A stretch of DNA of 11,519 nt from Larix sibirica. Taxonomy: Eukaryota; Streptophyta; Pinopsida; Pinales; Pinaceae. The notes beneath the pieces were generated by a model. It searched no databases, had not been told where the DNA came from, and was given only the letters and a program-made list of their open reading frames with translations. The translations under genes were made by a program, and so were the position numbers. The stretch spans positions 83,513 to 95,031 of the forward strand of contig NWUY0300016894.1 in the NCBI GenBank assembly GCA_004151065.3, read 5' to 3'. Below are positions 1 to 9,338 of the stretch, in pieces (the first letter of the stretch is position 1; every line of letters begins with the position of its first letter).

Positions 1-67
1 TTGAGCTCCTCACCATGACTAAATAACAATATTTACATCATTTACAATATTAATGCAATAGGGTTAA

Positions 68-1670
68 GCTGGGGACGTTACAAGTGTACTGTCTGTTGCA
101 AAAATCCTTGTAGAAATTGCTTTACGGGATGGTCTACCAGATAAAATGGATATTACCAAAGGTAGTTTCTCCCATTCTCAATAGTTGGACTACATATGCA
201 TACCCTTTTATTGCAACAGATGGCATGCATATGGTCATCTAGTTCATGAATGTTGCCTTCCGTTTACTAATTCTTATTGGAGGAAGAAGAATGCTAGTGG
301 AGGCTCTTCAGTTGGTTTGGCAGGGGTGGTCTCATCTCCTTTGGATGGGGTATGAGTGAATCTATTGGTTGATAATAGTTCAATGGATGGTCCAATATTC
401 GAAGGGAGTAATGATTTTGGTGCTCAAGCAGAGAAGTTGACTACTTCTGTTTCATCCTTAAATCCTAAGGATGTTTAGTATTTCAATTTTTTAGCTGCTA
501 TGAATGCTTCGGAGTAGATGTTACCATTTGTTTTGTCCATTTCTCCCTTGGGTAAGCTTTTAGCCTTTGGTCCTATAGTTAATAGGTCTAAGGTTCCAGT
601 GTTTCATCCTTTGGTAGGAAATGTATCTGAAGAAATTGTTTCGAAGCACTTTTTTAGTTGTTTGGATTCTGTTGGCTCTTTTTATTCTGGCCTTTCGGAG
701 TCGAGGTCTCTTGGGGTTTCCTATGTACGGGGGATGGCATTAGGGAAATTGTCTCTGCCATCTCCTCTTTTCAGAATAATTTTTCCTTGAGATGGTCCTA
801 TTAGTGTATTACCTCGGAATTCTAAGAGTCTATTACATTTTGTGAGCCCTATATCTAGTCCTAAGCTTGGACCTCCCTTCCCTTCTGGAGAGATTGTTTG
901 TTTTGGTAGGGACAACCCTTCTCCCTAGCTTCCTAGCTTGATTAGTCCTTTTATTGGTTTTGGTCATGTGGGTTCACTTTTATCTCTCTTGGCGTAGAAT
1001 GGTACTACTGGCTTAGATCCTTATGGCCGAGGGGTGGAGGGTCCTTTTTCTATCCCCAACTCTTCTCTCCCCGATTTGGTAGCATTTTATGATTTGTCTC
1101 CGTCCTCCCTAACTATTTTTTTATTATCTAGAATGGGGGTTAATTTGTCACCATCCTTGGCCGGGGCTGTAGGGATGGAGCTTGGTGGTTTGGATCCATC
1201 GTCTTTTTCTGTGATCTCGAGGTCCTATGAAGATTGTGAAGAAGTTCAAGTAAGGGAGGGTCCCTTGAATGTTTATGTGACATTGTCTACTTTTAGCTCA
1301 AAGCGGGTGGTATTAAAGGCTATTTATTCTCGTGGGGAGTTTTCTCAGGATTTGTTTGTTACCCCACATGTGAAGACCCAATATGAGAAGGGTCCCTATG
1401 ATGAAGGATGTGACTTGACCACTGGTTTAAAATCTTCATATTACCATCTCATACCTAGGACCTCCTCCAAGATATGTTTCAACTTTGGGGCAAGGAGGCA
1501 GGGGGGGGGGTCTATACCAGGATGCATCAAATGGTTCTTCTAGAATTCAAGGAAGAAAGTCCATTATGGCCTCTACTAGGGTTCATAATACCTTGGATGT
1601 GAGGGAAGGAAGGAAAAAGACTCTGAAAGGGACACTTAGAGCGTGTTCTCCCTACGTCAAAGTTACTTAA
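68..1670 (+). pseudogene. LINE ORF1 (nucleic-acid-binding, CCHC knuckle) relic
   Basis: LINE ORF1 proteins bind the element RNA and form the ribonucleoprotein. In frame 2 the segment from about 95 resembles the region just before the knuckle in plant ORF1 proteins (ILVEI then LDY and IPF). At 203-256 it reads as a zinc knuckle, Cys-x2-(Cys)-x3-Gly-His-x4-Cys, but the second Cys is Trp (TGG at 221-223). The same frame then runs to about 1500 through a Ser/Pro/Gly-rich stretch, broken by stops near 178, 352, 476, 515, 788, 926 and 995. A run of ten G at 1501-1510 marks a shift to frame 3, whose basic tail ends in TAA at 1668-1670. The N-terminal DUF4283-type part is not seen. A cryptic host gene is possible but unlikely given the ORF2 that follows. 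Confidence 0.72.
1501..1510 (+). repeat. Homopolymer G10 tract at an ORF1 frame change
   Basis: Ten consecutive G residues sit where the ORF1 relic passes from frame 2 (which reaches TAG at 1541-1543) to frame 3 (open to TAA at 1668-1670). Slippage at the tract, or a miscounted homopolymer in the assembly, would explain the shift. Confidence 0.6.
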
Positions 1671-2356
1671 TGTTAATAATGCCCTTCAATTGTAGCGGTT
1701 TAGGGAACCCTTCCAATAATCTTTCCATCAAGAGACTGACTTCTCTTCATCATCCCGATGTGCTTCTTTTACAAGAAACTATTTTTACGAGAGATGTTAT
1801 TTTGGTTGAACTAAGGTCTCTTTTACTTGGTTGGAATTTCATGGTCTTGATGCCATCAATAGATATGGGGGTATTATTTCTGGGTGGATTACCAAATCTT
1901 ATCTCTGTACTAATAGTTGGGTAGCTTTTCAGGTTTTGGGTTAGTGCTTCTCCAGAGAATATGGCTAGGATTTCACTCTTTTAAACATCTATGGTCCTCA
2001 CATTCATTAAATGGCATATTGGGAGAATGTTTTCAGCTTTGGTCTTCATAAAGTGGAAAGATTTGTACTAAGCAGGGATTTAAAGTTCTCCATGGGAAAA
2101 GCTGAGACTTGGGGATGCAATGTCCATAAGGATCCTCTCTTACTTCATCAAGAATCTTGAGTAGGTTTCCCTTTTTTATCTTCCTCCGAACACTATTAGA
2201 CCCACTTGGAGAAATATGCACACCGATGATAATAGAATTTCCAAAAGGCTGGATTGCTTCCTTGTCAATGAAGGGTTTCTCCATTTGACTCCCAGAATTA
2301 AGCAATGGGTGGGTGATGGAGGGGATTCATACCATTTACCCATTTTTGGGAAGTAA
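1670..2356 (+). pseudogene. LINE ORF2, APE-type endonuclease domain relic
   Basis: This domain nicks target DNA to prime reverse transcription. The start is ATG at 1670-1672, overlapping the ORF1 stop as TAATG. The opening (F-N-C-S-G-L-G-N-P) matches the usual W-N-C-R-G-L-G start of plant LINE endonucleases, and L-Q-E-T supplies the catalytic Glu. The frame changes near 1849 (frame 1, R-Y-G-G-I-I-S-G-W) and holds the L-N-I-Y-G-P-H block. It also holds a block corresponding to the catalytic G-D-L-N, but here R-D-L-K, so the Asn is lost. Frame 2 resumes near 2183 with the R-P-T-W block and ends with D-S-Y-H-L-P-I, the relic of the S-D-H-x-P catalytic His, before TAA at 2354-2356. Several internal stops make it non-functional. 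Confidence 0.82.
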
Positions 2357-2358
2357 AA

Positions 2359-4370
2359 ATGGATAGGGATAAACCATCCAATCCCTTTAAGTTCATTGCA
2401 ACCTGGATGGAAGATGAGGAGTATCTTCAAATGGTTAAAAATATGTGGGGTCCATATGATGTGAATAGTATCTTATATGTTGTTATACAGTTTCATAATA
2501 ATATCAAAAGGTTAAAAGCTTTTATTGTTCCTTGTTGCGTGGAAAAAAGCAGGAATTAGGGAGTTGAGATTGGCAGGATTGAAGCCCAGTTGATTGCTTA
2601 TCATCTGGATAACCTAGATGGTTTCTCAACCATAGATCAGAAAATATATATTGTGGAGTTGGAGGCTAAGATGAGGAAAATTTTAGATGAGGAAGAAGCA
2701 ACTATGAGGCTCAAAAGAAGAGCCATTTTGCTCCAAAAAGGTGATGAAAACTCTAAAATTTTCCACAATTTTCTCCTGCACAAGAATAATATTAATTCTT
2801 TGTGGTAGATTGAAGAGGAAGAAGGAAGGAAGGTGGCTAGTTTTAGTAATCTAGCTAGAGTGGGTGTTAATGATTTCAGTAACATGTTCAAGGAAGAGCC
2901 TTGGGCTCATGTAGCCCCCATGTTAAGTCTTATTTCACACTATCCATCATTTTTCAATGAAGAGCATAATCTATATCTCAAGGAGGAGGTGACTCTAGAG
3001 GAATTAAAAGAAGTAGTTCACTCTTTGGAGAAGGATAAAATGTCGGGACTGGATGGATGGCTAGTGGAATTCTTCTTATTAGGATTTATGGAGCTTTTTG
3101 AAAAGGTTCTTCTGGCTACTATTGGAGAATCTAGTATCAAGGGCATAGTTTGGGTTGTTTTTAATACCACTTTCATCACTCTTATACCCAAGCATGACAG
3201 AGTGATTAAAATAGAGGACTTTAAGCCTATATCTTTGTGCAATTACATTTATAAATTGATTGCCAAGATCATATATAGAATAATTAGTGGCATATGCTCT
3301 AAATTAGTCTCACAAGAACAATTTTCCTTCTTAGAGGGTCAACAGATTCATGATGCTATAGGGATAGCACAGGAAGTATTACACTCAGCTGAAATTGAAA
3401 GGCTTATGGATGCTATCTTTAAAGTTTATATTTCAAAGGCCTATGATCGGGTGAATTAGACCTTCCTTCGATTGGTCCTGCTTTAGGTGGCTTTTGATCT
3501 TCCTTTTTTATTTGGATCCTTTCTTGTGTACAAACTGTATCCTTTGCAGTTTTCATCAATGGATCAACTACACCCTTTTTTAGGCCTAGAAAAGGCTTGA
3601 GACAAGGGCGGCCACTAGCTACTCTACTTTTCTTACTTATTGTGAAAGGCCTTAGCTAAGCTACCCAACATGAAAAGAATAGTGGGAATCTTAAGGGGAT
3701 TAGGATTGGTAGTATTGTTTTCATCACCCATCTGCTTTTTGTAGATGATATTATGCTCTTTTCTGATGGTACAAGGAGGGAAATAGTTAAGTTTAAAGAT
3801 ATTATGGCCCCTTTTTCTTAAACTATAGGGATGGTATGCAATTTAGGGACGTCTATTGTTTCTTTTTATTAATATGGACCATGAGATGTCAGATTGGATT
3901 GCATCTCAATTTGATTTTTTACTTACAGACTTATCACAAGGTCTCAAGTATTTGGGATTCGTCATCAAGGATAATGATTATCTATGAAGGGATTAGGTAT
4001 GGCTTCTTGGTAAAATAGAGAAGAAGCTTCATCTCTAGTGTAATTATTGGTTTTCATGGGTGGCAAGTTAATTTTGATGAAGTCTATTCTGGAAGTTATC
4101 CTAGTTTATTGGGTTTCTTGGGATTTGGTCCTCTCAGGTATTTTGGAATGTATTATAAAGCTATGTTTCATTTTTTTATGGAGAGCGAAGGATGAGGAGA
4201 AGTCCTTCCCATTGATTTCTTGGAAAAAATTATCTCTACCTAAAGAATTAGGTGGTTGGGGGTTGAAGCATCACATATTTTTCTCCAGATGTTTAGGATC
4301 CAAAGGAATATGGAGAGTCCTCAAGGGAGAGGGACTATGGGTCAGAGTTGTTTATCATAAATATATTTTT
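2359..4370 (+). pseudogene. LINE ORF2, reverse transcriptase domain relic
   Basis: This domain copied the LINE RNA at the target nick. Frame 1 runs from 2359 to 3459 with stops at 2557, 2806 and 3457. It shows the N-P-F-K-F linker, the Q-K-G-D-E-N-S-K-x-F-H block, S-G-L-D-G (3043), K-P-I-S-L-C-N (3223) and motif A, S-K-A-Y-D-R-V. The catalytic Asp two residues before that Ser is Tyr (TAT at 3427-3429). The frame moves to frame 3 before 3549, which carries motif B, G-L-R-Q-G-R-P-L (3594-3617), and motif C, F-V-D-D (3738-3749), with stops at 3657 and 3819. Frame 3 from 4047 holds the thumb-like block (G-G-K-L-I-L-M-K-S, F-L-W, I-S-W-K-K, G-G-W-G-L). Motif order and spacing are those of plant LINEs. 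Confidence 0.88.
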
Positions 4371-4378
4371 CCCCTCTC

Positions 4379-5240
4379 ATGGAAGAATGGTTTAGAACAA
4401 GAGAGAAGTCCATCAGAGATATTTCCATCATGTGGAAGTCTTTGTTATTGGCCTTTGAGGTTATTGGTGATTGGCTTGCATGCGATGTTGGTGATGGAAG
4501 AAGAGTTAGGATAGGTCAAGGTCCTTGGATTGGGAGCTCTGATTCTTTTCGTCTTCCTATTGTGATGGTTGAATCCTTAGTGGAAATAGGTTATCTTTTC
4601 TTGAGTCAGGTTTAGGACTTTCAAAATTCTACCCCCCAAAGACAAGATTGGTTGTTAGATGAGAACTTGGGAATTGATGCAGAAGAAGGGATGATATGGG
4701 AAGGTTATATCAAAGCTATCCATGAGAGATATCCATCTGGGGGTTCATGAGGACAATCTGTTATGGTCTAGGAATGTTTCTGGTGGTCATTATCTGCCCA
4801 ATTTGGGATATAGAGTTATTAGGGAAGAGAAGGATATACCTGAGCCTGATTGGTGGAACCAAGTGATATGGAAGTCCAGTGTCCTTTGAAGACAAAATTA
4901 TTCATGTGGATGTCTCTCTTAGGTACTGTACATGTGTGGGATATTTTGGTTAAAATGTTTGGAAGTGGCCCGAGTAGATGCCCACTCTACAAACTAGATA
5001 GTGAATCCATTAATTGTGTTTTTATTTTATGTCCATACATTTCCAATATGTGGAATTATGCTTTCATATTAAAGGTATTCACTTCATTTGCGATGGTATT
5101 GGGTTAAAAGAAGCTCTACATGCTTGGATGAATAATGGATATTTTTTTGAATTTCTAGCTCTTCCAGTTCTCATAATATAGGGGGCATGGATGGAAAGGA
5201 ACAAGATGATATTCCAGGAAATCTTCATCCCACCACAGCT
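4379..5240 (+). pseudogene. LINE ORF2, zf-RVT-like C-terminal segment relic
   Basis: Frame 2 from 4379 carries the block G-D-W-L-A-C-D-V-G-D-G followed by G-P-W-I-G, which in plant LINEs precedes the zf-RVT region. The segment around 4755-4885 changes frame, and frame 2 from 4874 gives P-L-K-T-K-L-F-M-W, then C-P-L-Y, and L-C-P with a downstream N-M-W (to about 5070). This is the zf-RVT pattern, but the second Cys of C-P-L-C is Tyr and the usual His is Asn, so metal binding would be lost. At 5182-5220 a W-M-E-R-N-K block matches the usual link to the RNase H domain. The role in LINEs is thought to be nucleic-acid binding. The assignment rests on motif pattern only. Confidence 0.75.
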
Positions 5241-5310
5241 TTATGCTAACAAGAGTTTGTCTATCCTTTATCACTTTACACGGAGTAGAGGGCCCCAAAA
5301 ATAGAGGAGA

Positions 5311-5570
5311 ATTGAGGTGGAAGTTATTGACAAATACAAATGTTGGGCTTATTTCGACAATGCATCACAAGGCACACCAAGAATGGAAGGTGCAAGAGAT
5401 TTATTATATTTATTTGATTATCATTGGTATAAGTTATCTGCTGGTCTAGGGATAGACACTAACAATATAGCTCTAAGATTATGGAAATTAAGTTATTGCT
5501 ATTTCTAGCTCTATCTAAAGGTGTCCATCATCTTCAAGTTTATGGGGATTCATAGTTAGTCATTGAATGG
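5311..5570 (+). pseudogene. LINE ORF2, RNase H domain, interrupted
   Basis: Plant-type RNase H removes the RNA strand of the hybrid made during retrotransposition. Frame 1 from about 5347 gives A-Y-F-D-N-A-S-Q-G, corresponding to the Y-F-D-G-A-S-x-G opening with the first catalytic Asp. It continues through L-Y-L-F-D-Y-H-W, A-G-L-G and T-N-N, the block that precedes the catalytic Glu in this family; here that Glu is not evident. After a frame change near 5490, frame 3 gives L-Q-V-Y-G-D-S, a stop (TAG), then L-V-I-E-W. The G-D-S Asp is the third catalytic position. The Trp codon at 5568-5570 is the last LINE codon before the LTR retroelement starts, so the domain is split by the insertion. Confidence 0.8.
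5566..5570. repeat. Target-site duplication AATGG, left copy
   Basis: These five bases belong to the LINE RNase H codons and touch the TGTT terminus of the 3' LTR remnant. An identical AATGG lies at 11302-11306, directly after an AACA terminus. Five bases is the usual Ty3/gypsy duplication length. Confidence 0.68.
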
Positions 5571-5623
5571 TGTTGGCCAGAAAAACTGCCCTTGGCCAAC
5601 TTACGGAAAAACAACCCACACCG
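5571..5623 (-). repeat. 3' LTR remnant (last 53 bp of the LTR)
   Basis: It is a direct repeat of 7901-7953 with four differences, at 5575/7905, 5588/7918, 5589/7919 and 5604/7934. On the minus strand it ends in CCAACA at the insertion border. The rest of this LTR is missing up to the N at 5624. Confidence 0.9.
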
Positions 5624-5624
5624 N
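5624..5624. other. Ambiguous base N at the internal/LTR junction
   Basis: The only N in the window falls exactly between the LTR tip and the end of the protease coding frame. It may be a placeholder for an unresolved or collapsed gap, or a single uncalled base at a true deletion joint. The missing material would be pol, the polypurine tract and most of the 3' LTR. Confidence 0.7.
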
Positions 5625-7864
5625 CTACTCAGAAATAAACCATAAACATCAGGTATATCTGCCACTACTATATCAATAATTTGAAAAATCTGTGGATTAG
5701 TGGCCATCCTGATCATTACTCCTTTCAACTCTCCTACAATTTTCACCTTAGATCGGTCAAGTTGGTTGATTTGAGTTTCACAAGGTGTGAGCTCATCATT
5801 CAATTTCTTACATACCGAGTAAGGCATGACAATCGATGAAGCTCCGGAATCGACCATACAATCATGGACGTTCCGATTGAAGATTTCGAATGTTAGTAAG
5901 AAAGGGGGAGTTGTAGATCTGGAATTCTTACCTATCAATGTATCCCTATTAGCAGTTGTTTGGATGTTGTCATTAAAACCTGCTGCCACTTTACTGGTTG
6001 AAGGATCAGAGTTATTTATTGCAGGTACAGAGGGCTGATTTTTTCTGAAATTGGTATTTGATGGAGTTTCCAAACTTGAGAGCATTGAACCTCCTAACAT
6101 GGGGTAGATTTTTAATAAGTCAAACATGCTAATGTTTTCCCTTTGTTTCTTGAGATCATCTATAATGTCATATTGGAGATCCTTGTCTTGAATTACAGGA
6201 TGCTGATTTGTGGGTAGAGGACTGTTCCTAGGTGTGGGTGATGGATGAGAATTGACAGGTCCCTTGCTCCTGGTATTATGAGTGTGTTAATTGACGAAGA
6301 CATAATGGTTTTGGCACTCTTCCTCTTTGACTGAGCTATCCCAGAAATGACAGTTAATTGGGAGGGGATCTTCAAGAGTTTCTTCTTCAGTTTCAGGCTG
6401 CTCATGTTCTTGATTTTCCTCTAACTCTTGATCAAGTGGGGTTTCAAGTAAGGCATAGACGACCCTAATTGTATTGAATATTTACTCCTTGGTTGAAACG
6501 TCGGGAGGAGTATTCTGTCTTATGTTTGGTGATGTATATGGTCGATATGGAGTTTTAAAATTTCCTCTGTTTGAGGTACCTTCTCCATTGTTTCATTTTA
6601 ACATCACCATTTCATTTGTAAGAGACCTGACTGCTTGCTGTAATTTTTCGACATCAAAAGCAGAGGTATATTTTTTGTCTATATTAACTCTCGTCGTGGT
6701 TTCATTTCTTTTGCGCAAGGGGTTATCAAACATGCCACTGTTTTTTGGTTTGAATGTCATGGAATTCTTTTCGACTTTGATCGCTTCCTCAAAATTTTCA
6801 ACTAACGTGGTTTTTCCAGCTTGCTTAACAAACATACCGAGAGATTTGGGTAAAGCGGAAGCATAATTCTCAATTATGATATCCTCCGGTGGTTGACATT
6901 CTACTAGTATTATGTTCATGAGTGTGAGAAATCGTTGGTTGAAATATTTTATTCGCTCCTTGTTTTCCATTTTAATTCTAGCCAATTCTAATGCTAACAC
7001 AGCAGGAGTTTTATCCTTGCCAAATTTATTTATGAATGCCTTACTGAAATCAGTCCAACTAGTTATAGATCCTTGGGTCCAAGAAAAATACCAAACTGCG
7101 GCTTTTCCCTCGAAATTCAAAGGAAATAAGCGACACACAACATCCTCATGTTGGATGTTCATGGTCTGAACAGCCAAGATGAACTTGTCAATGTGATTCT
7201 CAACAGGCTCCTTATTGTCTGGGTCAAACTTGGGTAGGAGTTTATCGGGATGTTTGGGTAAGTTATGTTGCACTCCAGGTACAACAAAAACACCACATCG
7301 TAACCATGGTCTGTTATCATTTTGGTATCCTCGATCATGGTCACCCATGTCTCGATCAGATTCTGAATCTGATGAAGATTTGTTGTTGTGATCACTAGAG
7401 CTATCAGGCAGAGATTCCGGGGGTGAGGGAGGTTGGTCAAAACCACCAGAGGTTGAAAATTATCGTGAGATGTTTGCGTTGATTTCTACTATGAGGAGAT
7501 TGCTAAGATGATAGTCAGGGGATCCTCTGGGAGGTTGAAGGGGTTCTTCCCCAATCAGATCGACATATGTCTAAGTCTAGTTACAGGGTCTATTTGGTAG
7601 ACCAAAATCGATTGGAGGAACTTCTGTCTGGCGAGAATAGCCTCTAGTCAAAATACGTCTTGATTCCTCCATGGATTCGTTTATATATTCGGGGGTAACT
7701 AGTGGAAGGATAGTGTTACGTCTTATAGTGTCCATAACCATATTCACAAGAGGTGTTGTGAATTCAATTTGTGAAGTAGAGACCGAACTAGATACCGTTT
7801 CAAAGTTTCTAAGAGGAGAGGTAGTCTGACTGGTTGTAGGAGTAGTATGTGATTGATCAGCCAT
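5624..7864 (-). pseudogene. gag-protease polyprotein relic of the Ty3/gypsy element
   Basis: Gag forms the retroelement particle, and the aspartic protease cuts the polyprotein. One minus-strand frame runs from ATG at 7864 to the junction, about 747 codons with no frameshift. It is broken by stops at codons 96, 98, 135, 424, 461 and 526 (7577, 7571, 7460, 6593, 6482, 6287). Residues 1-170 are Ser/Thr/Pro-rich. About 205-350 is a Retrotrans_gag core, with blocks such as C-R-L-F-P and W-Y-F, a D-K-F-I-L helix and the R-I-K-M/F-N-Q-R-F segment. A T-R-S-K block follows near 530. About 665-747 is a retropepsin-like domain with D-S-G-A (Asp at 5849-5851) and ends in the D-V-Y-G-L-F-L-S block that normally leads into reverse transcriptase. 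No CCHC knuckle is visible. The ATG lies only 15 nt past the primer-binding candidate. Confidence 0.87.
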
Positions 7865-7879
7865 TAAAATTTTAGTTCA

Positions 7880-7898
7880 GGTCATCCTTCTAGCGCCA
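7880..7898 (-). other. Primer-binding-site candidate
   Basis: Two bases inside the LTR end AACA, the minus strand starts TGGCGCTAGAAGG. A TGG at this spacing is the standard position for pairing with a tRNA 3' CCA end. I cannot name the tRNA from memory; it does not match the initiator-Met type TGGTATCAGAG or the Asp type TGGCGCCGTTG. Confidence 0.65.
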
Positions 7899-7953
7899 TT
7901 TGTTAGCCAGAAAAACTATCCTTGGCCAACTTATGGAAAAACAACCCACACCG

Positions 7954-8850
7954 AGGGCTTAATGCAACCCTATGTATGTTTGAGATAACTGTTTCTCACA
8001 AGATTAAGGCCCTGCTGCCTTTAAGATTTGCTCTCCGAGTGAAGAGTCTCCTGAGGATATGTGAGTATCAGGTTTCCTAACCTAACTGCTAATTGAAAAA
8101 AGAAACTAAAACTAATGACTAAATAACTCTAAGGGCTAACTTATCCCAGAAGGAAAATATTTAGTAGCTCCTAAATTTACATTATGATACCCTAATGTCT
8201 ATGTCCTATCTCGGCTAGGAGCATGGGTAATGTTATGATTTAAATTCTGAAACAAGAATATCACAGTTAACACTTTAATAAGGCAGAAAAATCCCCAAAC
8301 ATTAAAATGAACTGTTACCTTTCATACAAAAGATAAAAATCCCCTGTAGAATGATTATGAATATAAATCAAACTAAAAAACCAATAATGTTAATCTATTA
8401 TGTAATTCTGGAAATATGGAAATATATATAATCACAACTTGGCTTGTACATAAGACACAACATACATACAAACTAGAAGTAATAGAATACTAATTTATAC
8501 GAAACCGGAAATAATAAGAAACAGTCTGTCACTTTCAGCTTCCAATAAATTACTCATATACCAGAATTAACACATTAATTCAAATCCATAAAATGATAAC
8601 TCAACATATAATAACACAATATATATATGCAAGTAAAATATAGACAAAAGAGAATAAACCAGAAGGTAGATACAACATAGATAACATAGATGTCAAAGAC
8701 TTGATCAGAGCCTTCAAGCTTTCTGCAATAACTCTACTCTCCAGAATAAATTCAAAGAAGACTTCAAATTAAAGCAGAATATATTAAAATACTGTTTGAA
8801 AATGTTTCTCTTAGTTTCCCAGAATTCAAACCCATATACAATGTCTTGAA
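7954..8850 (-). other. Non-coding AT-rich part of the LTR (R/U5 candidate)
   Basis: I see no reading frame of note, RNA gene or repeat array here beyond short AT-rich runs such as the alternating AT stretch near 8620. Its place between a TATA-like box and the primer-binding site fits R plus U5, which would then be unusually long. Confidence 0.45.
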
Positions 8851-8853
8851 CTT

Positions 8854-8862
8854 CCTTATATA
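8854..8862 (-). promoter_or_regulatory. TATA-like box on the minus strand
   Basis: The minus strand reads TATATAAGG in a GC-containing surround, a good plant TATA match in the element's sense. It would place a transcript start near 8825-8830, about 930 nt before the LTR's inner edge. No experimental support exists and AT-rich sequence makes chance matches common. Confidence 0.35.
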
Positions 8863-9288
8863 ATCACCCTAGAGCATCTAACATTCATTACTTTATCCAA
8901 AGTGTGACTACGTGGATCATCCTCAAGATATCCAACAGAAACTAGTACAAATTGATATCAATCCTCCCTCGAATTAGGCCACAGTTGAGTCAAGTTCATA
9001 ATAAGGGAACATGGAGAGACAATCAACTTACTGGACAAAGCCAGCATCACGCTTTCTGGAAGAAGATGATTGTTAGATCCCATTAGTTTAGAACTGCATC
9101 TGCCCAAAAATAGAAACAACAACCAGCTAGCATGCCAATCGTTCCACTTGTATAGCATCGAGCAACATATAAGTTTTGATAGACACGTTCCAAAACCGAA
9201 GGCAACATAATTATACTCCAAAATGACACCTGTATCATTCAAAATAGAATTAATAAAAAAGTGATAATGATAAAAATAAATAATAAAT
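8863..9288. other. LTR stretch without a recognisable gene
   Basis: A short open stretch exists on the minus strand at 8958-9242 (94 codons), but it has no recognisable motif and an ordinary composition for non-coding DNA. I treat the segment as LTR spacer between the hairpin and the TATA-like box. Confidence 0.4.
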
Positions 9289-9325
9289 AGGATGCCTGCA
9301 GAATCTTTGATTCTGCAGGTATCCT
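9289..9325 (-). terminator. Near-perfect 17-bp hairpin after the LTR gene relic
   Basis: The two 17-base arms 9289-9305 and 9309-9325 pair around a three-base loop (TTT on +). There is a single mismatch, 9294 against 9320, and the central core is CCTGCAGAATC with its complement. On the minus strand the hairpin is followed by a T-rich run at 9288-9265. It lies just past the AATAAA at 9344-9339. It could shape 3' ends of transcripts or be a palindrome scar; no function is shown. Confidence 0.5.
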
Positions 9326-9338
9326 TATATAAACACTT

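Larger units (their letters stand above)
68..5570 (+). mobile_element. Degenerate plant L1-clade LINE, 5' and main part
   Basis: This is a non-LTR retrotransposon relic. In order it shows an ORF1 with a CCHC-like knuckle, an APE-type endonuclease, a reverse transcriptase with recognisable F-x-P-I-S-L-C-N, G-L-R-Q-G and F-V-D-D motifs, a zf-RVT-like cysteine segment and an RNase H domain. That order is typical of plant L1-clade LINEs with an extra RNase H. The coding sense is + throughout but moves among all three frames and contains many stops, so the copy is old and inactive. The upstream limit is set only by an in-frame stop at 65-67, so the true 5' end and any 5' truncation are unknown. 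The element is cut at 5570 by an LTR retroelement, and its 3' tail probably resumes at 11302. No poly(A) tail lies in the window. Confidence 0.88.

Noticed and set aside
721-3242. Minus-strand open stretches at 721-915, 2033-2305, 2176-2430, 2637-2891 and 3018-3242
   Set aside because: They are antisense to the LINE ORF1, endonuclease and reverse transcriptase relics and show no domain.
5826-7169. Plus-strand open stretches at 5826-6038, 6474-6866 and 6912-7169
   Set aside because: They lie antisense to the gag-protease frame, which has recognisable domains. They have no motif of their own.
8611-8632. Alternating AT run as a microsatellite
   Set aside because: It is too short and imperfect to call against an AT-rich background.
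9325-9334. Plus-strand TATATAAAC as a promoter
   Set aside because: It is a good TATA match, but no plus-strand coding or RNA feature follows it before the LINE tail 2 kb away.
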